In this document: positions 42,552 to 53,385 of the stretch, one piece after another
How positions within the stretch are numbered: the first letter of the stretch is position 1
How the letters are laid out: every line of letters begins with the position of its first letter
NCBI GenBank assembly: GCA_009363875.1
Contig: CM018686.1
Span: forward strand, 9,300,001 to 9,364,000
Source: Mikania micrantha
Taxonomy: Eukaryota > Streptophyta > Magnoliopsida > Asterales > Asteraceae
Length of the DNA: 64,000 bases
Direction of reading: 5' to 3'
Translations under genes and position numbers: made by a program
Notes under the pieces: generated by a model
The model's input: the letters and a program-made list of their open reading frames with translations, nothing else
What the model was told of the DNA's origin: nothing
Databases searched by the model: none

Positions 42552-44130
42552 TGTCACACCCCCACCTCTCGTCACCTGTTGATGATGTCACTGATCACAC
42601 TGAGAAGGTTGCGGAAGCACTTATCTGATTAATCTCAGAATATCCTGATTAATCTAATGTGTCATCAACTTGTTATTAGGAACCTAAATCATTATAGGTT
42701 CCCACATTATCATACATTGTATGATATTCAATTAAATTAACTACTTAAATACTTAATATCAGTTTGATGACTTTCAATGAAATGTCTTTGATATTGAACG
42801 TTCAAAAATATCTAATCAGGAAGTTAAAACATAAATAACTTATTAAACATTAACTAATGCAGAATTAAACTATTATCACCGGTCTGTGAGTAGCTTCTGA
42901 ACCTCGATATTTTAGGTGAGTTTCATACAATTCCTATTCTTTTTAATGCTTTACAATCATCGAGGTATTTTTGTGAAACATTTATTGAACATACGAATTC
43001 TTCTCCCATTTTACGAAGATACCACATGTGGGTAAATTTCTTGATGCCTCATTATCTTAATGTTTATCACTAACATTAAGAGGATATTTCAGAAACAGGT
43101 AACAAACATTTACACTAAGGGGAGTTGCAAGCTCCAGGAAAATGGGTTGTCAGCCAATAGTACTATCAATGTTTCCTGTTCTGCCCCATATGGGTTCACT
43201 AGATACAATTCATGAGATGAGGATTTTTTTTAGATACTTTGATAGAGATTTACAGGTAAAATCCCATGAAATCTATCACAAGTTCACATGAAATCACTCA
43301 GATAATAGTGATACATATCATATGTTCAAAAATGTTTCACAGAAATACTCAGATGTTTGTAAAACATTAAAAAGAAAAGGGGTTGTACGGGACTCACATG
43401 AGATATCGAGGTTCACAAACTACGCACATACTAGTGATAATAGTTTAATTCTGTATTAGTTAATGTTTAATAAGTTATTTATGTTTTAACTTATTAATTA
43501 GATCTTTCTGAACGTTCAATGTCAAAGACATTGCATTGAAAGTCATCAAACTGATATTAAATATTTAAGTAGTTAATTTAGTTTAATATCATACAATGTA
43601 TGATAATGTGGGAACCTATAATGATTCAGGTTCCTAATAACAAATTGATGATACATTAGATTAATGAGGATATTCTCAGATTAATCAGATAAGTATTGTT
43701 GCTGATTATATCGCTGAATCAGTTTCTAGATAGATTTCTGGCTTAGAAATGATTAATCCTTGTTATTCATTACCCATGTATCATGAAACATAAGAATGTG
43801 ACATTAGAATAGTTTTAATAACCATGTTCAATGTACTAATCTGACTGTTATCATAAACATCAGATCTTTATTCCAGTGATCATCTTAATGATTGTGATTA
43901 GTTTGAAACACTTGGATTTAACGTAGCATTCCAAGGAATAATCAAGACAATCACACACATTGTTAAAATCAAATGGTTTAAACCATTTTAATCTAAGATA
44001 TAGTTTCATGATAACCGGGCATTACAATGGATCAAAACAAGGATTTAACCATTAACACATCTAGTTCTTTGTTTCTAACCATTCCTAGCCACCATCTAGG
44101 CAATAATCAACAATCATAACTATTGCATTA
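42552..44130 (-). mobile_element. Element 3 3' LTR, part 1 (split by element 2)
   Basis: Starts TGTCACACCCCCACCTCTCG and is interrupted at 44130 by element 2. It resumes at 54960. It is homologous to the LTRs of elements 1 and 2 over the 43430-44130 part. It contains an inverted duplication, 42619-42993 against 43321-43694 (see finding). Confidence 0.9.
42619..43694. repeat. Inverted duplication, 375-bp arms
   Basis: 42619-42993 is the reverse complement of 43321-43694 at high but imperfect identity, separated by about 327 bp. The right arm has the orientation found in LTRs 1 and 2; the left arm is the added inverted copy. Confidence 0.9.
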
Positions 44131-46261
44131 TGTCACACCCCCACCTCTCATCACCTGTTGATTGATGTCACTGAAACGGTCGCGGAAGCACAGTGGTGAT
44201 GTCTCCGAGGTGAGGGGTGACTTACTTGATCCGATATCACAAGCACACAGATTAACTTAAAATAAATACATTACAGGGTTTCGTTATTACAATTTACATT
44301 ACAACATTAACCTATTTAACTACAATTTTGTGAGGTGCATTCTTCCCGAAGTCACGGTCTACCTGCAAAAAGGTTTGATTTGAAAACGTCAGCACAAAGC
44401 TGGTGAGTTCATACAGTTCAAGTTTCACAATATGATATGATATGATATGATGTGTAATATAAGTTCTCCAAATGTTCAGTTCAAGATAACCATGGGACCC
44501 GTATCTAGTTCCTTTCTGACGATATTGTTCTACAAGATTCTACCCGTCGGTAGCATCTTAATGCCTCATTATCTTAATGTCTATCACACCGTTAAGAAGT
44601 TTTGGAAACAGGAAACAAACATTCACACAAGGGGAGATGCAATCCTCCTAGCAAATGGGTGGTCAGCCGATAGTACTATCAATGTTTCCCTGTTTGGCCC
44701 CACATGGGTTCACTAGATACAGTTCAGAAATCAGGACTTAAGTTCTGTGATAGTGTTCTGTTCTCAGGGCAAAATCCCATGAAATCAACAAGTTCCAACC
44801 AATCACATGAAATCACACAGATAACAATGATACATATCATATAGTTCTGAAAAGTTTCATAGTGTTCCCCGATATTTATAAAAGATTAAAAATAAAAGGG
44901 GTTGTACGAAACTCACCTGGTAGTATAGATGTAGCAGAATATCTCAAAACTGATAATAGAGAAGTGATTCTGCATTTATTTATATTTAATGAGTTATTTA
45001 TGTTCTAGTTTACTGATTAGATCTTTCTGAACATTCAATGTCAAAGACATTGCCTTAAAAGTCATCAAACTGATATTAGTTATGTAATTAGTTAAGTTAA
45101 TGTTATATCATACAATGTATGATAATGTAGGAACCTACATTGCATTAGATTCCTAATACAAAGTTGATGACCTTCTTGATTAATCAGAATAATCTTAGAT
45201 TAACCAGATAGTTAATGTTGTTGATTATGATACTGTAACAGTTTCTAGATAATTTAATGGCTTAGGAATGATCAATCCTTGTTATTGATTACCCAAATAT
45301 CATGAAATATCACAATGTAGCATCATCATAGGTGTAATAACCAAGTTTAACATACTAATCTGACTGTTATCATAAACATCAGATAATCGTTCCAATGAGT
45401 ATGTTAATGATTGTGATTAGTTTGAAACACTTTGATTTAACCTTGCATTTCAAGGATTAATCCAACTAATCACCTACATTGTCATAATCAAATGGGTTAA
45501 ACCATTATAATCATGGGTATGGTTTCATGAAAACCGGGCATTACAACGGATCAAAACAAGAATTTAACCGTTAAAACTTCGTGTTCTTCGTTTATAATCA
45601 ATCCTAGCCATCATCTAGGCAATAATCAACAATCCTAACTATATCATTACGTTCAAAATCAAGATCTAATCAATCAAAATCAAACTAGAAGGTTTAAACG
45701 AATCATTACCTAATCTGACGGAGTTTTGCGGGTAAAATGACGATCAGAACTTGTAGAGACGATCCCTAGCGCGATCCTTGCATTCAGAAGGCTTGAAAAA
45801 TGGATTTAGATGGTAGAAGTATGTGTTTGTTCGTCTGGAATTGAAACAGAAGCGAGAAGAAGAAGAATATCATATTCTGCATGAAAATCTGATAAAAGGA
45901 TCAGATTTCTCCACCGCCTCACCCGTCGCGTACCGCGGCGGGAGATCAATTTGGGCTTCGCGTACCGCGAAGCTTTTCGGGAATTTCAGATATTTTTCAT
46001 GCATCGCGTACCGCGAAAGAAGCTCAACTCCTCCATCGCGTACCGCGACGAGGCCGGAAATCCAATACTTAGAAATTTTTCTTCGTTTCTCGATTCCGGG
46101 CAATCCAGGACTCCGTTTTGAACACGGTTTTCTCCCACGTTCATCATTTCTCGCATACTATCAATCTGTAACAATTGAAATTATTAAATCAAAGTGGATT
46201 TCTAGAACGATCAAACGTGCTTACGTCATTGATGACGTAATTCTCATATGCAACTGTCACA
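44131..46261 (-). mobile_element. Element 2 3' LTR (full length)
   Basis: 2131 bp, plus-strand ends TGTCACACCCCC...CAACTGTCACA. It carries the conserved TAGATCTTTCTGAACATTCA block (45018-45052) and four CGCGTACCGCG-type motifs (about 45925-46045). Confidence 0.93.
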
Positions 46262-46296
46262 GTCTCCTCCGGTTAGAGAAATTTCGTCCCGAAATT
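46262..46296 (-). promoter_or_regulatory. Element 2 polypurine tract and hairpin
   Basis: Minus strand: AATTTCG-GGA-CGAAATT hairpin (46280-46296), then 'TCTCTAACCGGAGGAGAC' abutting the LTR start TGTGACAG. Same layout as elements 1, 3 and 4. Confidence 0.75.
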
Positions 46297-46324
46297 TAGT
46301 GAAGACTTACATTACGACAATTGT

Positions 46325-47593
46325 TTATGAGAATAGATGTGGGTATTTTGATTTCATTTGATCTTCACGTTCCCAAGTATATTCGGGTCCACGTTACGAG
46401 TTCCATCGCACTTTAACGATTGGTATGCGGCTACGTTTTAACACTTTCATTTCTCGATCCATTACCTCTACTGGTTCTTCACTGAACTGAAGTTTTTCAT
46501 CAATATGAATCTCTTCTAGAGGTACGATCAATGATTCATCAGTCAGGCACTTCTTCAGATTGGATACATGAAATACATCATGAATGTTACTGAGTTCAAG
46601 AGGTAATTCAAGTCTGTAGGCTACTGATCCAATTCGTTCAAGAATTTTGAATGGCCCTACAAATCTTGGTGAAAGTTTACCTCTCTTTCCGAATCTGAAA
46701 ATGCCTTTCCAAGGTGACACTTTCAACATTACACGATCACCGATTTGGAATTCTAATGGTCTACGGCGATTATCAGCATAACTTTTCTGACGATCGCGAG
46801 CCGCTTTGATTCGTTCCTGAATGAGTGTGATCTTATCAGTTGTTTCCTGAATGAATTCTGGGCCTATGATTTGGCTTTCACCTACCTCTGACCAACAGAT
46901 AGGTGATCTACACTTGCGTCCATAAAGTGCTTCGAATGGAGCGCATTGAATACTGGTATGGTAGCTGTTATTGTATGAGAATTCAACAAGTGGAAGATGA
47001 ATATCCCAGCTACCTCCAAAATCAATCACACAGCTTCTAAGCATGTCTTCAAGAGTTTGATTTGTTCGTTCAGTCTGCCCGTCCGTTTGAGGATGATAAG
47101 CTGTGCTCATATTGATTTGTGTGCCCAGAGCTTTCTGAAGAGTTTGCCAAAATCGTGACATAAATCGACTATCTCTGTCAGAAATGATAGAGATCGGTAC
47201 TCCATGTCGAGATACAATCTCATTAACATAGAGTTTAGCGAGTCGATCCATGGAATAATCTTCTCGGATGGGTAAGAAATACGCAGATTTTGTAAGGCGA
47301 TCAACGATAACCCATATAGAGTCATGATTACGTGACGTTCTGGGTAATTTAGTGATAAAATCCATAGAGATCTGATCCCATTTCCACATGGGAATCTCAG
47401 GTTGTTGCAATAACCCAGAAGGTCGTTGATGTTCAGCCTTAACTTTGAGACATGTTAAACATCGATCCACGTATTCAGCTATTTGTTTCTTCATTCCAGG
47501 CCACCAGTAAAAGTCTTTAAGATCTTTATACATTTTATCAGCACCTGGATGAATAGAATACCTGGATTTGTGCGCCTCATCCAAGATAATTGT
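46325..47593 (-). pseudogene. Element 2 integrase and chromodomain-like tail
   Basis: Continues in frame from the RNase H segment after a TGA (47594-47596). It has the zinc-binding 'HPGADKMYKDL…CLTCLKVKAEH', core residues D in 'QISMDFITKLP', D in 'IISDRDSRF' and E in 'QTDGQTERTNQTLEDML', then 'RGKLSPRFVGPFKI'. A TAA at 46394-46396 follows 'VKVRWNS', but the same frame continues to a TAA at 46325, encoding 'RGPEYTWEREDQMKSKYPHL', the end of a chromodomain-like module. So two nonsense codons, no frameshift, separate this from a normal C-terminus. Confidence 0.9.
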
Positions 47594-48913
47594 TCAAGAG
47601 TTACCGAATAAAGGAATCCATATTCGGATTTTGAAATACAACAGTCCATCATTTTTGATGTCAAGTTTCTTGTCTAATCCCCTCAGTCCCTCAGCAGAAT
47701 AGTTTCCTGCTTGTAAAGCTTGTTGCTGAGCTTCTTTGATCCGAGGAATCAGACTGGTTTGAATAGTCATACCTAACGCCTTCACACGTAAAGGTTTGAC
47801 TCGCTCCTTGCGACTTAAGGCATCGGCTACGACATTCGCTTTACCTGGATGATAACGAATTTCACAGTCATAGTCATTTAAGAGTTCAACCAATCGCCTT
47901 TGTCGCATGTTCAACATTTTCTGATCTAGAATGTGTTGGAGGCTTTTGTGATCAGTGTATATAATACACTTAGTTCCGTACAAATAATGTCTCCAAATCT
48001 TGAGTGTAAACACCACTGCACCAAGTTCTAGATCATGTGTGGTATAGTTCTTCTCGTGTATTTTCAGTTGTCGAGAAGCGTACGCAATTACCTTGTCATT
48101 CTGCATTAGAACACACCCAAGACCTTGACGAGAAGCATCACAATACACTGTGAAGTTATCAGTACCTTCCGGTAATGCCAAGATAGGTGCGTTGCAGAGT
48201 TTGTGTTTCAACAGTCGGAATGCCTCCTCCTGTTGGGAATCCCATATAAAAGGTTGATTCTTTTGGGTCAATGTGGTGAGTGGCAAGGCTATCTTTGAAA
48301 AGTTCTTGATAAACCGGCGATAATAACCTGCCAACCCCAAGAATTGGCGTATTTCAGTCGGGGTTCGTGGTGTCTCCCACTGCTTCACCGCTTGAATCTT
48401 ACTGGGATCCACTTGAATACCGTTCTTGTTTACAACATGCCCGAGAAATTGAACTTCTCGTAACCAAAACTCACACTTGGAGAATTTGGCATATAATTTC
48501 TCATTTGCCAAAAGTTCTAGGATCAATTTCAAATGTTGAGCATGTTCTTGTTGGTTTCGAGAATAAATAAGAATATCATCAATAAACACAATCACAAATT
48601 TATCCAAATAAGGTCTACATACTCGATTCATCAGATCCATGAAAACTGCTGGTGCATTGGTTAAACCAAACGGCATTACTAGAAATTCGTAATGTCCGTA
48701 TCGAGTTCGGAAAGCAGTTTTAGGAACGTCATCATCATGAATAAGCAACTGATGATATCCGGATCTTAAATCGATTTTTGAAAAATATGTAGCACCTTGC
48801 AATTGATCAAACAGGTCATCGATATGAGGTAGTGGATAACGGTTCTTGATTGTCAGTTTATTGAGTTCTCTGTAGTCAATACACATCCTGAATGAACCAT
48901 CTTTCTTTTTCAC
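47594..48913 (-). pseudogene. Element 2 reverse transcriptase and RNase H
   Basis: Reverse transcriptase from 'KKKDGSFRMCIDYREL' through 'FRTRYGHYEFLVMPFGLTNAP' and catalytic 'FIDDILIYS', then RNase H ('FTVYCDASRQGLGC', 'YTDHKSLQHILDQ', 'VVADALSRKE') and the linker ending 'WIPLFGN'. It ends at TGA 47594-47596; the related copy in element 3 reads 'FGNIRTII' here, so an Arg codon (CGA/AGA) has probably become TGA. A one-base shift against gag-protease occurs at 48910-48930, where GGG stands for an expected GGGG after 'SPW'. Confidence 0.93.
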
Positions 48914-51066
48914 AAAAAGAATTGGTGCTCCCAGGGTGAGAAACTAGGTCTGATAAAACCTTTGTCTAACAGTTCTTGCAATTGACCTGAAAGTTCTTGC
49001 ATTTCTGATGGTGCAAGTCGATACGGGGCTTTAGCAACTGGTGCAGCGCCTGGGATCAAGTCAATACGAAATTCAACCTGCCTCACCGGGGGTAATCCTG
49101 ATATGTCCTCAGGAAATACTTCAGGAAAATCCTTGACTACTGGGATGTCTGTGATATGTTTGGGTGGAGAATTGTGCTCAGTCACATGTGCCAGAAAAGC
49201 ATAACAGCCTTTCCTTAAGAATTTCTGAGCTCGCATACACGATATGATACCAAGTTTCCTACCGGCTCGTTCTCCTTGAACTATCAGTGTATTACCGTTA
49301 GGTAATGGAATACGGATCATCTTGTGTTGACACACAACTTCCGCTTGGTTATCAGAAAGCCAGTCCATACCGACAACGACATCAAAGCTCCCAAGCTCAA
49401 TAGGAAGTAAATTGATATTGAAAAGATGATCATTCAGATTCAAGGAACATCCTTGAATGACACTGTTAGTTTTGATTAACTTGCCATTAGCAAGTTCAAT
49501 GACATAAGGAGTTTCTAGATCTACCGTAGGCAATGAAATTAATGATGCAAATTCAGGAGAGATAAAGCTCTTATCTGCTCCTGTGTCAAACAGAACTGAT
49601 GCGTATAGATTATTAAGAAGAAACGTACCAGTGACAATGTTTGCATCATGTCTTGCTTCGGTAGCACCAATCTGAAAAGCTCTCCCCCTAGCTTCATTCC
49701 CTTGATTGGTGTTTTTATTGTTTGGACAATTTTTCATGAAATGATTAGGGTTCCCACATTTGTAGCATGATCGATTGTTTTGAGTGGTTTGTTGTGGTGC
49801 TTGGTTTGATGGTTGAGCAGGAAAGTTGCAATATTTAGAGTAGTGTCCTACTCTGTTACAGTTGGCACAAACAGGACATGCTCCTGTGTGATGGAAAGGA
49901 CACTTATTGCATTTGGGCGCCTGCCCAGTATAAACTTTCCTCTCCGGAATAGCAGCACCATAGTTTTTCACAGTTGGCTTGCTCTGGCTAGTCTCAGCCA
50001 GAACTTTCTCCTTGGCTTTGCCAAACCACTTTCGTTTAGTACCTTTTGAAACATTCGAGGTACCGATATCACTACGGCTGTGAGCCATCGGAGGTTTCAA
50101 CAACAAAGTACCACTCCTTACCGCCTCATTGGTAAGCTTAGTGGTTAACAGAATTGCATGTTTCAGAGTTGTAGGTTCAGCTGCAGTTACCATTCCCCGA
50201 ATCTGGGGAATCAAACCTTTAATGTACTTCTCGATTAAGGCTGCTTCCGTAGGAAACATATCGGGAAGTAAGCAAGTGAGTTCATGAAAACGATCGGTAT
50301 ATGCTAGACAATCAACACCGATCATTGAGTGATTCCAGAATTCCTCCTGGAGTTTTTGAATTTCAGTGATGGGACAGTACTCTGATCTAATCAGAGTTTT
50401 GAAATCATTCCAGCCCATCGAGTCAACTGTGGCTGAACCCAAAGTCTTGGCCTGGGTATTCCACCAGGTCAAAGCTGAGTCTTTCAAAGAACAGGCAGCA
50501 TAAGACACCTTATGCTCCTCCAAACACTGACTGATTTTGAGTTTGGTTTCCATCTCCTCGATCCACCTTAAAAGACCAGCCGCTCCTTCCTTGCCAGTGA
50601 AAGTAGGAGGGTTACAGGAAGCAAAGTACTTATATGTACATCCTTGCTGTGGTGGATCAGGAACAGTTGTTTTTGTGGTTGTTGCACCGGTGGTAGTATG
50701 AGTTTCAGCGTGACCACCGGTAGCATTATGTTCAGTATGATCGTGTTCCCCACCAGAACCTGCGGTGATATGTGGTTGGTGTTGTAACAGAACACCACAA
50801 GCAGATAGTTGTTCACGCACAATTCGTGCTATCATAGCTTCGTTTGTTTCAGATCCGCTTGTACCAGCAGGTGGAACAGTGCTTGCTCCCGGGTTCACTA
50901 GTGGAGCAGTACTTGTTTCCAAGTTCCCAGGTGGAACCACGTTCACTTCCGGATTAACACGCGGATCCGGATTTGATTCAACAGTCAAAGGTGGAATTTG
51001 ATTCGATTCAGGGTTTGTAATGTTCTGGGTAGCTCTCTTAGCTGGTCGACCTCGTTTAGGAGCCAT
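48910..51066 (-). pseudogene. Element 2 gag-protease
   Basis: Gag starts at ATG 51066 with an AT-hook-like 'MAPKRGRPAKR', then a Pro/Thr-rich linker, then the capsid core ('GCTYKYFASCNPPTFTGKEG', 'ALTWWNTQAK', 'LQEEFWNHSMIG'). Three zinc-binding motifs follow: 'CNKCPFHHTGAC', 'CANCNRVGHYSKYC' and 'CYKCGNPNHFMKNC'. The aspartic protease has 'SVLFDTGADKSFISPEF' with DTGA. The frame runs on to the start of RT ('GFIRPSFSPW'), where a missing G breaks it. An AG just before the ATG ('GTGAGCAG') could serve as a splice acceptor. Confidence 0.93.
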
Positions 51067-52193
51067 TATTCTGCTCACAAGCAGACAAAATTCAGGTCAG
51101 TTCAAGAACATTAAAGATATAACCCATTTTATCACATAAATTCAATCATATTCAGTCACACTGAAAATTTATATTGAAATGTGAAGATAGAGAATACAGT
51201 ATAACTATATGAATTTAGTTCAAACATGATTTCAGTACACACAGATCACACAGATGTTCGTAGTTATACTCAGTCCTGTTAATTCAAAAACATGTTAAAA
51301 TATTTCATAGCTCACAGTACTATGATATAAATATTTGATTACCCATGTTTTTGATAAATTCAGATTCAGGACATTGATAAGTTCTCACATTGATATGTTC
51401 CCATACAGATATATGTTCTCACACATGTTTTATGATATGTTCTCAGTTCATGTACTAGATTTGTTCTCACACAAACAATAGATATGTTCTCGTTTAGATA
51501 TGTTCTCGTACAGTATGGCTCTCGTACTGTACTTTAGTAATAGATATATTCGCATACAGTATTGCTCCCGTACTGTATTTCAGCGAAAGATATGTTTTCA
51601 GTTTGATATATTCGCATACAGTATTGCTCCCGTACTGTATTTCAGCGAAAGATATGTTTTCAGTTTGATATATTCGCATACAGTATTGCTCCCGTACTGT
51701 ATTTCAGCGAAAGATATGTTTTCAGTTTGATATATTCGCATACAGTATTGCTCCCGTACTGTATTTCAGCGAAAGATATGTTTTCAGTTTGATACGTTCT
51801 GATATTGATATGTTCTCATATTGATACGTTCTGATATTGATACGTTTTCATATTGATACGTTCTGATATTGATATGTTCTCATATTGATACGTTCTCATA
51901 TTGATATGTTCTCATATTGATACGTTCTGATATTGATATGTTTTCGTATTGATATGTTCTGATATTGATATGTTCTCCTATTGATATAATTATAGTTCAC
52001 ACAACACCCAAATAGTACATTGCACAGATCGATACACAAAACACCCATTTTATTACATCACTATCATTATTGATTTTATACAGACCACCGAACAACACAA
52101 GACACTACCATCAAATAAAGAAAAGAACAGAAAAGAACTCCCCTATCTACACACTGATGCTCTGAAGATCCCAGACTGATCTTCTGTACATAC
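51067..52193 (-). other. Element 2 leader between extra ORF and gag
   Basis: Non-coding, dominated by tandem repeats. A 62-bp unit containing CAGTATTGCTCCCGTACTG (a short inverted repeat) occurs about four times, from about 51496 to 51786. It is followed to about 51985 by 16-18-bp units of 'GATATGTTCTCATATT' and 'GATACGTTCTGATATT'. About 52080-52193 is the 3' flank of the extra ORF. Confidence 0.8.
51496..51985. repeat. 62-bp and 17-bp tandem arrays
   Basis: Copies of the 62-bp unit start at about 51539, 51601, 51663 and 51725 with near-identity among the last three. The short-period array from about 51786 alternates CATATT and GATATT endings. The arrays can carry open frames on both strands because of the period; these are not genes. 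Confidence 0.88.
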
Positions 52194-53033
52194 TCATCGC
52201 ATAAAATATGATAAGAAAGAAAGTGTCATGGCCACCACTGCCATGACCACTGCCATGACCACTGCCAGGACCATCATCCTAGTCTCCGTACTCACTACTC
52301 CCAACCATGCCAAAAACTCTGTCACTCTCTCTCTCACCCATATCCATCGCTCGGTCACCCATGCCACTTGCCGCCAAAATGCAGCAAGCATAATCTGTAC
52401 CCAGGTCATCCTCAATCTATCATCTATCGCGGTCCTCCACGCTCGAGTGTCGGTGTCCAAAGCCTTCACTTGATCCATCAAGGTCAAGTGAGAAGTGAGG
52501 ATCTCCAATATGGTCATACGCGTATCCTCAACCGTAGCCTGACACTGCTGCAAGCTCTGCTGTGTCCCTTGCAAGTTCTGAGTAACTTGCTGCAACTTTG
52601 CTCTCAGCTCTGCCTGATGGGAGGATTCTCCCACCTCGTGTATAGCATGAAACTCGTCCCTGGGAGCCAGCTGCTTCCGGGGAGGTAATCCTGTGGTTTT
52701 GCGGGCTTGACCCCGCATCCTCCTGAGTCCATCCCAAGCAGGGACTCGCTGTGGTGAAGGACTATGTTGTCTCTCAACTGCTACATTCTCAGCACGAGGC
52801 TGAGAATGACCGTGTGATACTGCCGGTGCTGGTGGTGGTGGTGTAACTGGTCTAGGGTCTGCCAGTGGGTGTGGTGATGATGGTGGTGCCTGTGGCACTA
52901 TAGATGGAGCTCGTGAGGCTGCAGTCGACGCCTCCGAAGGATCCGAATCTGAACCTGAGCTAGAGCTCGGAGTACCATCCACAACCACGTGAGGAAATCT
53001 CTGGTAGATGTACTGTTCGCCTCGATCGGCCAT
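52194..53033 (-). CDS. Extra ORF of element 2: coiled-coil protein with C-terminal membrane segment
   Basis: An intact 279-codon frame in the sense direction between primer-binding site and gag. ATG 53033 follows an acceptor-like 'TTTTTATTGTACAG'. Residues 1-100 are disordered, rich in Ser/Pro with 'SSSSGSDSD' and 'PPPPAP'. Residues 101-120 are basic. 139-215 form a Gln/Leu coiled coil ('LRAKLQQVTQNLQGTQQSL'). 211-245 are Trp-rich and amphipathic. 254-276 are a hydrophobic run ('MVLAVVMAVVMAVVAMTLSF') that would span a membrane, partly made by a 12-bp repeat; a basic residue ends the protein. I do not recognise the family. It is not gag, pol or a known envelope, and has no zinc, protease or DNA-binding motif. 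Composition (GC-rich) differs from the leader around it. Confidence 0.7.
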   Translation of the reverse strand: MADRGEQYIYQRFPHVVVDGTPSSSSGSDSDPSEASTAASRAPSIVPQAPPSSPHPLADPRPVTPPPPAPAVSHGHSQPRAENVAVERQHSPSPQRVPAWDGLRRMRGQARKTTGLPPRKQLAPRDEFHAIHEVGESSHQAELRAKLQQVTQNLQGTQQSLQQCQATVEDTRMTILEILTSHLTLMDQVKALDTDTRAWRTAIDDRLRMTWVQIMLAAFWRQVAWVTERWIWVRERVTEFLAWLGVVSTETRMMVLAVVMAVVMAVVAMTLSFLSYFMR

Positions 53034-53369
53034 CGCTGTACAATAAAAATTTCTAATCAGTATCATGACATAAATATTAAATAACAAAATTTAATATGTA
53101 CATGATATGATGCTTCTTCCTATCTTAGAACAACTATTCATCCATATGGTTATTAATGTTCTGCTTGAATTAAATTAAACTAGAACGCACACGTGTTGCG
53201 AATTTCAGTTATGCTGGCCACTCATAATGGGAATTCATACCACCTGATTATTCTGGCTTCGTTTAAAACAAGTTTTGTTCATTATTAATGTTCGGTGCTC
53301 TCTGTGTTACTATTAGAGCCTATGGTTATAGTCTAGGTCTCTAAGTCAACCAAATTCTCTATAACCTGT

Positions 53370-53382
53370 GGCTCTGATACCA
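53370..53382 (-). other. Element 2 primer-binding site
   Basis: Minus strand TGGTATCAGAGCC, 3 nt from the LTR end at 53386; initiator tRNA-Met. Confidence 0.92.
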
Positions 53383-53385
53383 CCC

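Noticed and set aside
51494..51730. Open frames on both strands with repeated peptides
   Set aside because: Produced by the 62-bp repeat, which lies in a retrotransposon leader; no independent coding evidence.
52194..53033. Calling the extra ORF an envelope gene
   Set aside because: No signal peptide, no fusion peptide or cysteine pattern, and it lies before gag rather than after pol; only coiled coil and membrane run agree.
53370..53382. tRNA-Met fragments at several places
   Set aside because: Each is the complement of the 3' end only, next to an LTR or viral leader: primer-binding sites, not tRNA genes.
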